Part shown: positions 1 through 10,923 of the stretch, in pieces | Numbering within the stretch: the first letter of the stretch is position 1 | Layout: each line of letters starts with the position of its first letter | From: Sipunculus nudus | Taxonomy: Eukaryota; Annelida; Sipuncula; Golfingiida; Sipunculidae | Direction of reading: 5' to 3' | DNA: 64,000 bases | Assembly: GCA_026874595.1 (NCBI GenBank) | Contig: CM049316.1 | Coordinates: forward strand, 18,933,839 to 18,997,838 | The notes under the pieces: generated by a model | The model's database searches: none | Told to the model about the DNA's origin: nothing | The model's input: the letters and a program-made list of their open reading frames with translations, nothing else | Made by a program: the position numbers and the translations under genes

Positions 1-276
1 ACAGCTTTTACAAATAATTTATATCTTGAATATTCTCCAAAAATTATATCCTGCATATATTGTAAATATACGGTAAACATATATCAACAAATTACTCGAG
101 CATTAGAATATCAGTCAATAGAAAATATGCCACTATGTATAGGGGATAGGTAAACAAATTAAATACATTGCTAGTTTTGAGCAGGTCAGAGGATAATGAT
201 TTCTTATCAATATCATAAATGAATCTCAAAATGTATATATCCAAGGTAGGGGTTTAAATTTTTTTTATTTGTTAAG

Positions 277-3200
277 GCCAGAATACGCCTAGCCTTTACA
301 GAAGGACGATTCGAGCAGTGGTCTGATGCCGAGGATTGTATTAAGATAATTGACAGCTTGAAGTTTAGTCAGTCGCCAATAATCAGAGATATCTTCTACG
401 CACGTAAATCCTGCAAAAGCCTCAAAGAAGCAAAAGAGTTCTTGGAAAAGAGATGTTGTGTCTGTAAAAGGTTCAGCACAGTGTCTAAGGTAAGCTTCAG
501 CGTAGTTGGTTTCGCAAGAATACTTTCATGATCCAAATAGTAATACACGCAAACACATATATTTATATATATAAATTTGATATTAAATACAGAATAATAT
601 TTTGTTGTTGGCATACACAACTAATTTATCTCTTTATAATATAGATAATATAGAGAAATTAATATAAAATAATAATAAAAAAATACTAAACCTGATATTT
701 GTATACTAGTGGAGAGTATAGAAGTAAAAGTACAATAAAGAAGTGACGTTAATATACAATATTTTTGCATTTTTACCTTTGCTTGATCAATAATTTTTCA
801 CATAAGAACACTTATCAACAGTGTGCATAGTCAAAACAATTGAAATCAATTCTAGCTACAGTCATCCGGTGCCTGCCAGTGCTTGATATGTAGGGAGTGT
901 TACATCAGATTGTTCAGTGAAACCATAGAAAATGAAGAAGCTTGGAAGTTTTGCTGCCCTGTTTGCAAGTCTCCAGACCTTCTGGAAAACAAATCTAATA
1001 CAGAAAATTATTTTGCTTCACTAGAAACACAGGTGAGATGCTTGTAACTATTACATAAACTTCCAGAATCATTGAATGAGGTCTCTCTAAAGTAACAAAA
1101 ACACTGTAATAAATGTTTAAAAGGTTTTGAACATTTATCTTTAATATAACTATTGGTATCGAACAACTCCTGCATGTTACAGATGAGGAACCTACTGGAA
1201 AGGGAAGTTTATGAAAAGCTTCAAACGAAAATCTTAAATTGGGCCTTAACAGACAAAGACAAATTTGTATGGTGCCCACAGGTAAGTGACAGCATACGTC
1301 TACCGGTCAGTATAATCAGGATTTTATTTAATGCTCTGTAATGTAGGTGGATTAACCCAAACATATTGATCATACCGTATTAATGTTTATGCTTCGTTTT
1401 GTATTATCCAAACATCCAAACACGTCTAATGGTGCAATACACATTGAAATACTTTGCCTTGCATTCTAGCTCAGCTGACTGTAAGTTTTTCTGAGCTTTA
1501 GCAATCACTCTTTGTCCGTCGTCCGACCATCCGGCCGTCTGTCCTTTAACAGGGCACAGATCGTAACCGCTGCACCTGGAATCTTCTAACTTAATCAGAG
1601 ACCATGAAATATCTCCTTGGAAACCTAGAATTAGGGCTCTGTTACCCGTATTCTTCGAGCTATGGGAATCCGAAATACACCCCACCCCCCAGAATAATGG
1701 AATATTTGATACAAAAGCTCAAGTATCTGAACAACTAATGCATTGATCAGTAAAATTCTTAGCATGGATATTGATCATGAAGTGTTTCATCAGTTTCTGC
1801 AGACTGGTGGCGTCACCTTTTTTTTATTTTCTACGATTTTTTTCTCTATTTTTAAGACCTAAGACCTTAAAGGATGCGGTCATCTGTTAATAGGGGACAA
1901 ATCGTAATGACTGGACCTAGAATTTTGTATCTTATAATGCCGGGAGGCCTATGAAAAGTCTCCTTGGAAACATAAAATTAGGCCTCTGGTTCCCAAAACC
2001 TTAGAGCTATGGGGCTTCAAATTACCCCCCAGAATAATGGAAAATTTGATACAAAAGATCAAGTATCTGAACAACTAATGCATTATCACCATAATTCTTT
2101 GCTTTGATATTGCTAATGGAATGTTTCATCAGGTTCTGCAGATTTGTGGCGCCATCTGTATTTTTTTAAATTTGTTGTTATGCATTTTTTTCTCTGTTTT
2201 TGTGACCTTTAAAGATGTAGTCATCTGTTAACGGGGCACAAATCGTAATGACAGGACCTTGAATCTTGTATCTTGACATGCAGGGAGGTCCATGAAAAGT
2301 CTCCTTGCAAACCTGAAATTAGGTCTCTGCTACCCATATTCTCCAACTTATGGGCTTATAAACACCCCCCCCCCCCCCAAATGAAAAATATGATACCAAA
2401 GCAGGGCAGAAATCATAACCATTGGATCTAGAATCTTCTTACTTGACATATTGAGAGTTGCTCAAAAGTTCTCCTCAGAACCCTGAAATTAGGTCACTGT
2501 GACCTATATTATCTGATGTACAGGCCATGTTTGAGCACCCCGGAAATAATGCAAAATACACACAAATTGTCAGATTCCTCAGGATCGGCTGGATGGATTG
2601 TCATCAAATTTGGTGTGCTTATCGGTCTTGAAGAACTTCAGCTAATATGCATGAACTATCATGCCTCCTACATTATCTTTTTAGTTCCCTGTGCAAGAAC
2701 ATGTTGTCATCATGCCAGTCGGCTGAGCGTCATGACCCATGAGTCACTTGTTACTTCTCCGGGTCAGGGTTGGGGCAAGTTCATTTGAATGTACCTAGTC
2801 ATATGTACAGGTACTTGTGAGATGGTAAGGGACAGGTCAAGTAATTGGATACAGGTAAAGATTACCTCTTTTATAGAATTCCGAGGTAGAGGTACATTTA
2901 CTTTAAAAAAGTACCTGGAAACGGGTAAAGACAATGTCTTTCATTGAGTACCTAGGCACTGGTAAAGGCACATTAGAAAGTAACTGGGTAAAGCTAACTG
3001 ATTTCAGAGTGTACCTAGGTACAATTACATTTAATTCAGAAAGTACCTGGGCAAAGGTACATATAGTGTTAGTTCAAACACATTTGAACTTATGGTAATT
3101 ACATACATTTCAATTAGATTGTAAATAATAAGTTAATAATATAATGGTAGAATACATCATTAAAAAGTATTAAACAATCGCTCCCTGTGTCTTCATAAAA

Positions 3201-6200
3201 TATGAGACATGATTTACAAATAAACAGGACATATACGAAGTTGATGAATTAAAAAAAAATATTAAAAAGTAAATACAGTGGAGCGCCGTTAATCCGAACA
3301 CCGGTCCGCAAAACCGTTCATCCGTAATTAAAACTGGAGAACCGAAATTATGGCCGTTTATCCGTAATTTTGAAAATCTGGAAATATAAAAATGATATTT
3401 ATTCAATAGGAAGAACTGATAATGGCTCGTGTTTTTACTCCCGGTCCTGACTAATTATGAATGAATCACCGGTTCGTTTTTCCAGGTGTGACAACGCCTA
3501 ATTACAACAAAGTTGTACAACAAATTGTACTCATTTGAGCAGTTAAATGGTGCAGGCAAATCTATCTTCTTTATATAAGCTATACCATGACACGCTTGTT
3601 CATTCCCAATTTAGCAAATCTTCACCAACATTTATTCATTCTGTATCAGTAAAAAGGTATTTATCACACATTATTCCGTTCTGGTCCCGTTTATTTTAAC
3701 TATGAAAGCTAACCGAAGTCCCTTACACCGTACCATCATTAAGTAGTAATACCGGGATGACAACATCGATGAAACGATTTTATTTAACAGATGACCGTTC
3801 ATCCGAACGTTCGTTTATCTGATCAAACCCGTGTCCCCCGAGACGTTCGGATGAACGGCGCTCCACTGTATAAATAATATAACACATTTCCGTATTTAAA
3901 TATAAATATTGTGTATATATGTGTGTTGGAAGTAAGAATAAACATGATAATTGAAGGAAATAACTCTGAGGAATGTTTGAGTCATGCATGAGCGACTGAT
4001 TGTGGTACGTAAAATGGGGACGGTTTTCTGTTATATATGGTCTTGCTTTTTGGCTGATGTGAAGGGTACCATTTGGCGAATTTCTTCAGGGATATATTAA
4101 ATGATTTCTTAAATGTTCACTCTTCACCAGTGTCATGTTTATAGAAGACGGCAAGTATCTACATGGGGCATGTAAGCAACCCATCCCCAAACTTTCATGA
4201 CTGCTAGTTAATATATGCTGATAATGTCAAAATAAACTTTCTGTGTGGGGATGGGTGTAAACTGACGTGCCTCCAGGCAAGCTGACCTACTCAACTTTGA
4301 AGGCTGCATTGTATTTACCTCCTGGGTTAGGTAACTGCCCTGACAGTAGCGACAACTTGGCACACGTAATTGACTGAAACCTGATGTTCATATAAAATAT
4401 TATACATATGATACACCTGGAGTATAATATAGCTGGAATAGATACTCGAGTTCAAGGCAAAGCTACCGGAACCAGATACTTAATATTCATAACAACCAGG
4501 TAAGGTTTAGGTACAGGTATTCTTAAATGTGTAGACAGGTACAGGTGTAAGGAACGGGCCCCAACCCTGCTTCTGGTAATATCTGATATCATTCTATTGG
4601 CAGGTAAATGGATGAGAATGTTATCCATACTTATATATATTAATATTACGAATGTGTTGCATTTTGCGTTATCAATAACGTTTACCATTGTCAAGAAAAT
4701 GACGAATTCAATAACACTATACTAATATATATTGCAGTGTGAAGGAGGCGTTTTTGTAGCTGCTGTTGAGGACAACAAGAAATGTCCAAAATGCGATAAT
4801 TTCCTTGAGGCTGTTCAAAGTCAGTTAAAACCCTGTGTTATTTGTGGTGATGAGCTCCTAATGAAGAGCGTAAGGGAGGTTTTTTTATTCTAATATAACT
4901 TAACAGCATCCATAAATATATTTCGAATTAAACCTGCAATTGCATTTTTACATTTTTAAATAGTAGCGGGAATATTTTAGTTTTAGTGTTCTAATACACA
5001 GTTCAAGAACCGAAGGTTGTAAATTGTTTTATAAGTTGGGTTTGACGTCGCTACTTCTAATATAATCATCTGTATATTTGTATTTGCAAAGCTAATACGA
5101 CGGCCTCGAGCAAGGTTTACATAATATACGCATTTATTAAATGTTCATTTTAAGATCGGTCAAATATATTCTGGAATATTTTTGCAGCTGCAAACGCTAC
5201 CATGTTGTCAGTGTCTCTTCTGTGTTGGATGCTTCAAGGAATATTTCACGCATCAAGCAACTACGTCATACGCCAGTAAATTCAACTGCCCTAGCTGTGG
5301 ACTGCCAGACCTCAATGACCTGAATGAAGCGGAAAATCATTTCTGGTTTCTTGAGGCAAAGGTATTTTATCATAATACCGTTGTTTGACTCTTCCATTTG
5401 AAAATGAAATCTCCCATTTATCAGTTTATCACGTCAACATTTATGTGAATAAATGACGTTACAAATAAATACCGTGCATTTCAGCTGAAGGACATACTTG
5501 ACGAAGATATTCACAGAAAGATAATTGATAAAATTAGAGATTTTTGCCTGCAGAAGAACACTTTGTTCACATGGTGCTCTCACGTGAGTACTTCAATACC
5601 AAGATACATTATTATCTCAGATGTGTACCAAGCAAATGCCTCATTTTTATTGGATTCTTTTATGCTTGATGTAGACACGATGATTTTGTTATTTTGATAG
5701 TAAGACCGAACATGTCAAATTGTTATGGCTTTGTGTTTAAGGGTCATAGCATAATATAGGTTTGGATTGCAAGGCACGATATATATTTCACGTGCATTTG
5801 CAGATGTATTCTGCATTAGACAAAACTCACCCGTAATAGGTATCTATAATCTTATGCAAGATATAGTTGCAAATCATTGATTTCACAAAGATATATTGAA
5901 CTATGATGTTACAGTGCCACAATGGATTTATTGCCTTTGCCCATGGGTATAAAGCACAGTGTCCCCATTGCCGCGAGTGGACATGCATGGGATGCCGCAT
6001 TAAGGTTAGTCATTAAATACGTTGCGCACGGGAAAATATGTCATAACCCCTCATATCCACTTCACAAATCTCATTGAGATGTTTTTGCGTTTTCCAGTGT
6101 TTTTAATAATTTCACATAATTGTTTGATATGAAAAAGTACAGAAACAAAGTAAAATGTCCTAGCTTGAACAGGGTTCAAAGTCCGCTCGTCTTCAGTCGT

Positions 6201-8151
6201 TAACCCTGACCTGGCGCTGGCTAAACGGAGTGATAGTTACCGTTAAACTCGTCGATTGTTTGTTTTTAAGGAACGTATGCCGCTACATCAGTTTTATTAG
6301 AAACCATCATATTCTCATAGACGTTACCTGAAGGTTTCATTAAGGTACATGTCACGTCGTCCATATTCCCAGTTAAGTACTGGGTGATAGTGGCTCTATT
6401 TTACTCTTTAGTGGACCGACGATCACGACGGAGTATCGTGCGAAGAATACAAAATGAACAAAGAAATACAAGACGCAAAAGGAGCTCTCCAAGTCCTATC
6501 CCTTAACAACATATGTAAGTTATTTGATTATTTTACTTCTCTTACTTAAACATTCGGCTATCTACTGTGCGATATGTACTGAAAAAAAATGGCTACACAT
6601 TTGATGAAACTAAACAATTTGATTAAACTAAACCTGAGGTTATAGAGTAATTTGATTTTACGGTCTGTGGTCCTTAGTGACTGCTTATATACAAAAGTCC
6701 AACAGACTGTACCAATCAAACCCTTATGAAATAAACTCTTGAAGTTGATAGTGATGGGTGGTTTTCGACAGATTGCCCGGCTGAAAGATGTAACGCAGTT
6801 TTTATTGTGGACCGTGGTGGCTGTAAACATCTGACATGCCCGATGTGCAAACACGAGTTCTGTGAAGGATGTCGCATGCCTTTCAAAAAAGGAGAGGTAC
6901 AAAACATTTTACGTAAAGGAACCTTTATATTGTTTACATAATTTACATTCATAGAAACACCATATTTTTTAGTATGATAAAATCGCAGTTATATGAAAGA
7001 ATAATAGACCATACAGAACCTAAACAAGCCAGTCTTTCGTATGTGTTCAGTGATGATCCAACGGCAATATTAAAATTTTCTGTTTATTTTTGGTCTACAG
7101 CAATGCGGACGTTTTGAAGATTGTCATTCTCAAGGATTCCATGCACACCATCCGAGAAATTGCATCTATTATCTCCGCGACCAGGGAGAAGTGAAAGACT
7201 TGGAAGGCCTATTAGAAGTAAACTAATATTTTTATATTTTTAGAATTACAATGCCATCACACTACCCGGTCACTGTATACGATGTGACTTATGATAGCCT
7301 TAGGAAATACTAGAATATATATTAGCACAACAGATTTGTAGCCATGTTAAGAGCGAAAGCAATGCGTCCTTGCCCATCTTCCTTCCATTCATCGGTCCTC
7401 CCGGAAGGCCATTAACAATGTAACCATTGCGTATTGATAATATCAGACTAAGACTGGTGGTACCATCTCCATTTTGTAATAATTGTGTAATTTTACTTTT
7501 ATTTTATAAAACGCCAAATTAAAGAAATTCTGCTATTTTCTCAGCTGTCACTCCACAATCAAAGTATTTTTCTGAAGCATAGTGTTCTCATTGACCATAG
7601 ATGGTCAAAAAAGCTTAATAAGACTGTTGGTTCCACGTGTGTGTTTACTTTAGCTATGAAGTTGTCAAGTGTCAACAGTTGTGTCAGTTTCTCAGCAGTG
7701 GCTCAACTGGAAATATTAATTTTGTTGAGTCTTTTTTTTTCAGTTTCCCACATGTTTACTCGTATTTTTATATCACCAAATTGCAGTTGTGGCATTTTTT
7801 ATTGTTGGCCCATGTACTCTTCTGGCACTTGCTGTGTGCAATGAACAGGAACAAGACTAATGATGCCGCTATTATTTGCTTTATAAACTTTGAGTAATCA
7901 TTCAGACAAAAGGATTAATTCTCCAGTATTTCATGGATTGAATGAGTTGAAATGTGGTATCAAATGTTTGACGGCCGTTTCTAAAGTATGACACCAGAGG
8001 TGCCATCTAAAACAACGTATTTAATATTTGACGGGTTTATTAATATTTTTAAAATTAAAAAAAAAATTCAAGCCGCTCGATTATTTCCCATTAGCCCAGT
8101 TATCGTATCTTTTCCTCCGGTAATAAAGTAATGGTGCTTTAAATATATATA

Positions 8152-8205
<54 letters not shown>

Positions 8206-9621
8206 CGAACAGTTTCAATTTGTTAACTGATCAATAAGTGGCTCACTCCGATATTTTTGTCCACCTGTGCTTCTACGATTTACTTTCAGCTTCATCTAGT
8301 TTAGATTAAAGGAAAAGCAATTTTCACGAGTGAAGAAATTATATGAAAAATTTATATTATGATTATATGAAAGTCATTTGAAATGTTCTCTACAACCCTG
8401 CCATCTGATTAAGTTTGAGTGATGTCAAAGAAACCAGGCACAGTTTTGTCGCTCAATGTGCCATTATGAGGGAATTCATTCTCCAATTTTTGTGCTTTAT
8501 ATTCCCTTTGTTTTTTTTTTCTGATCTCGAATCTATACTGAATGGTTTATTTTCATATTTCATTTCCATTAATTACAATTAGTGAAGTATAGTTTTTTTG
8601 GTCCGGTTACAAATTTTCTGACGACCCTGGTTCGATTCCCGGCGTGGCTATAAGAGTGGTCTGTAGGGCCCGTGTTTCTCCGGTTTCTCCACGTTTAAAC
8701 ACTACCGAACGCCAATATGTGCCATGGAGATTGCCTATCATTAGACTTCAAAAACTATCTGTGAGATCTATGTAAAATAAATGAAAATTAACGCCCTACC
8801 ATGACTCATTTATCCTCTTATATCAGACTCATGCTGCTTTTGATGTATCTGTCTGATAAATAGTCATCCTGTTTGTAGAGACACGGGGTTGACTTCGAGA
8901 AGGAAGCAGCATATAGACACAGGAAATGCCAGATCCCTGAAGTGGTAGACGCTAAAGAGGGTAAAGGGAATGTGGTAACAAAAGAAAAACTGTGTGGAAA
9001 GAAAACACACAAGGGCCACGGAGATGTATGCACGTGCGTTCACATTTTCATTTCCCACACTCAATTTTTCATCACAAAAACTGTTGCGTGATTGTAACGG
9101 ATGATAAAAGTAGCTTGAATATGAGCGCACGTTTTTTAAATTATTAAATGTTCCGTTAACAGTTTGTTTAGTGAGGCTGAACAAATTATATGTTGACCAT
9201 TTTCTTATCTTCTCAGACTTTTTAATCTACAGGTTCCATTACAAAGAATACTTGATCCGGGAGCTGAATCGTCATAAGATTGATCCTGTGGATATGATGA
9301 CAGAAATGGAAATGAGGGCAGTTATAGCAAGAGAGAGGATCGATCTTCCAGCTCCAACCGCTTGTAATTACATGAATACTCTAAAAGAGGTCTGTTTACA
9401 CATGCATATATATATTCCTGTTATTTTATTATGTGAACACCAGTTGTCAAGATTAATTTATTAATTCATGTTACTGCTGTCCCCGAGATTCAAAGAATTC
9501 CCCAATAACTAGAGCTTGGAAATTTAATTTAAAAATTTTGGAAAAAACTATAATTCCCCCTTTGGTTTTCTGTTTTCAGTACATCGAAGTCAACATCCCA
9601 GTTTATCAGAGGCAGAAATGA
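277..9621 (+). CDS. RNF31-like: HOIP/RNF31-like RBR E3 ubiquitin ligase with duplicated RING1 (gene A, 5' partial)
   Basis: Thirteen exons: 277-489, 856-1032, 1183-1281, 4738-4869, 5188-5361, 5485-5583, 5915-6004, 6412-6514, 6772-6896, 7101-7217, 8879-9033, 9233-9389 and 9580-9621 (TGA). All have AG/GT borders and join in one open frame of about 560 residues. Domains in order: end of a UBA-like helical region; RING1a (CCVC, CQC, CREC, CPVC); half IBR (WCPQC, CPKC); RING1b (CVIC, CQC, CVGC, CPSC); full IBR (WCSHC, CPHC, CMGC); RING2 with catalytic Cys in RGGCKHLTC (Cys codon 6822-6824) and the His two residues on; the HOIP-type zinc-binding insert with HAHHPRNC; and the linear chain determining domain starting HYKEYLIRELNRHKIDP. 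The LDD and HHPRNC insert point to HOIP rather than parkin or ARIH. HOIP joins ubiquitin through Met1. The N-terminal part lies upstream of the window. The doubled RING1 is unlike human HOIP. Confidence 0.88.
1468..2750 (+). repeat. AGCT-family dispersed repeat, copy 1 (in intron 3 of gene A)
   Basis: Starts with AGCTCAGCTGACTGTAAG and a CCGTC-rich tract. It then runs through about three to four diverged internal units, each beginning near 'gggcacaaatcgtaa' (about 1551, 1892, 2234 and 2403). It ends near 'gctgagcgtcatgaccca' at 2721-2740. The same start, internal units and end recur at 10924, 16028 and 30297, so this is a dispersed element of about 1.3 kb. No coding capacity is seen; the ORFs in it are chance. 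Confidence 0.75.
2765..4569. mobile_element. Non-autonomous hAT-like element
   Basis: The ends are inverted copies of CAGGGTTGGGGC (2765-2776 and reverse complement 4558-4569). Further in, both ends carry AGGTAC-rich sequence. The flanking 8-mers CTCCGGGT (2757-2764) and CTTCTGGT (4570-4577) match at 6 of 8 bases, as expected for an old hAT target duplication. No transposase ORF is present. It lies in intron 3 of gene A and contains the MITE at 3276-3868. Confidence 0.6.
3276..3868. mobile_element. Pogo/Tigger-like MITE with TA target duplication
   Basis: The terminal inverted repeats begin CAGTGGAGCGCCGTT and continue with ATCCGAAC, about 24 bp with one mismatch. They are flanked by TA on both sides (3274-3275, 3869-3870). 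The length of 593 bp without a transposase frame fits a miniature element mobilised by a Tc1/mariner-superfamily enzyme. It is nested inside the hAT-like element. Confidence 0.8.
8143..8202. repeat. (TA)n microsatellite
   Basis: Nearly pure AT dinucleotide run of about 60 bp in intron 10 of gene A. Confidence 0.95.
8612..8790 (+). mobile_element. tRNA-derived SINE (in intron 10 of gene A)
   Basis: A pol III B box (GTTCGATTC, 8630-8638) is followed by 'ggcccgtgtttctccggtt' and a T/A-rich tail, the layout of tRNA-headed SINEs. The A box is not clear, so the head is diverged. The rest of intron 10 (7218-8611) contains no recognisable gene. Confidence 0.5.
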
Positions 9622-10730
9622 CTCTAGCTCTGAAGATGGAGGTAAGTATATTAAAATGTATTAAAGCTGGTTTTAGTGCATTTACAATATGGTTGCAGTA
9701 CAGGTTGCGATATTAATTCCGCGTTGCCATTATATATGTATCATTGTAGTTAAAGAGCATTGGGACCTCCAGTCGTTATCTGCCCTTTAAGATGTAGTGG
9801 TGATATCGCAGCAAATGTGCGCTTGACACATTGCACAGCTTTAAATCCACCCTGCGTAAGCTGAATTTTACTGATAATTCCCATGTCATGGCAGAGGATC
9901 AAAACCGGTCGAAGGACAAGTTCTATAACCAGAGTAAATGCTGGGTGTCTAACTACTTGGCAGCACTTTCTTAATATTATACATAGCTGATATGGATTCT
10001 ATAGTTTCTTGATGACAGGGTATTAACATTCGTTTCCTTAATCTAGGTTTAATCTCCGCTTCATGTTTTACCAGAGTGTATATTTAATATATGACCCAAA
10101 TGAGTTACACTTTTAGTTTCAAATAACATAAACCTTTTCAGGTCCCGTCTAGACATCGGAAGAGTCGGAGACCTTCAATATATCCAAAAGGACGACCCCT
10201 TGTGGATCCGACAACCATAATAATATTTTGCTATTGAACATATTTTTGACGATACAGTAAGAGCCAAGTGTAAGTGCAGGCTCTTTTGACCTATCATTTA
10301 TTTACCTTTTATTATATTTTACAATATATTACGTATATGGGAAATATTGACTCTATACTTTAAATTTTTTAACATTTTCAAATTCTGAGTTGTGACAAGC
10401 TTGCTTGCAATATAATATTCAATTCTGTCCAATGCCTGCACTAAATGGGTTTAGTACATATAGTTGTATGTGATGCGCAGATGATGCAAGAAATATATTA
10501 TTATTATATTTGTAAAAATTGTAGCAAGTGGACGAGATATTTATGTATATTACATGTGACTTCTGTCAGTAGAAAATCTCCTCTGCCCCTGACTGAATTA
10601 AATATGTTCTGGAAGACCGGATGGAATGCCCAACTGTTTATTTTTTTCTATAGCTTTAGTTACATTGTCTTGAATTTTACGGATATATGACAAGGTGCAG
10701 TGTAATAATATGTATTTCGTCTTAATATCC

Positions 10731-10736
10731 AATAAA
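10731..10736 (+). terminator. Candidate polyadenylation signal for gene A
   Basis: AATAAA lies about 1.1 kb after the TGA at 9619-9621. The stretch 9622-10730 has no recognisable gene. It includes a possible 3'-UTR splice donor at about 9640 (GATGGAG then GTAAGT). The hexamer is common by chance in AT-rich DNA, so this is only a candidate. Confidence 0.3.
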
Positions 10737-10923
10737 ATATGTTATGAAATATTTCAGATGTCTTTTTTCTTGTGTCATCCCAGCTCCTTATTATTACCCC
10801 ATTGCTTCATTTAAATTTTGTCTTGAATTTTACGGACATATGAGTATGTCCTGTGTACTTATTATCTATATCTTATTTAATTCCTATAAACTATATGATG
10901 AAGTTATTCAATATCCTTTATTT

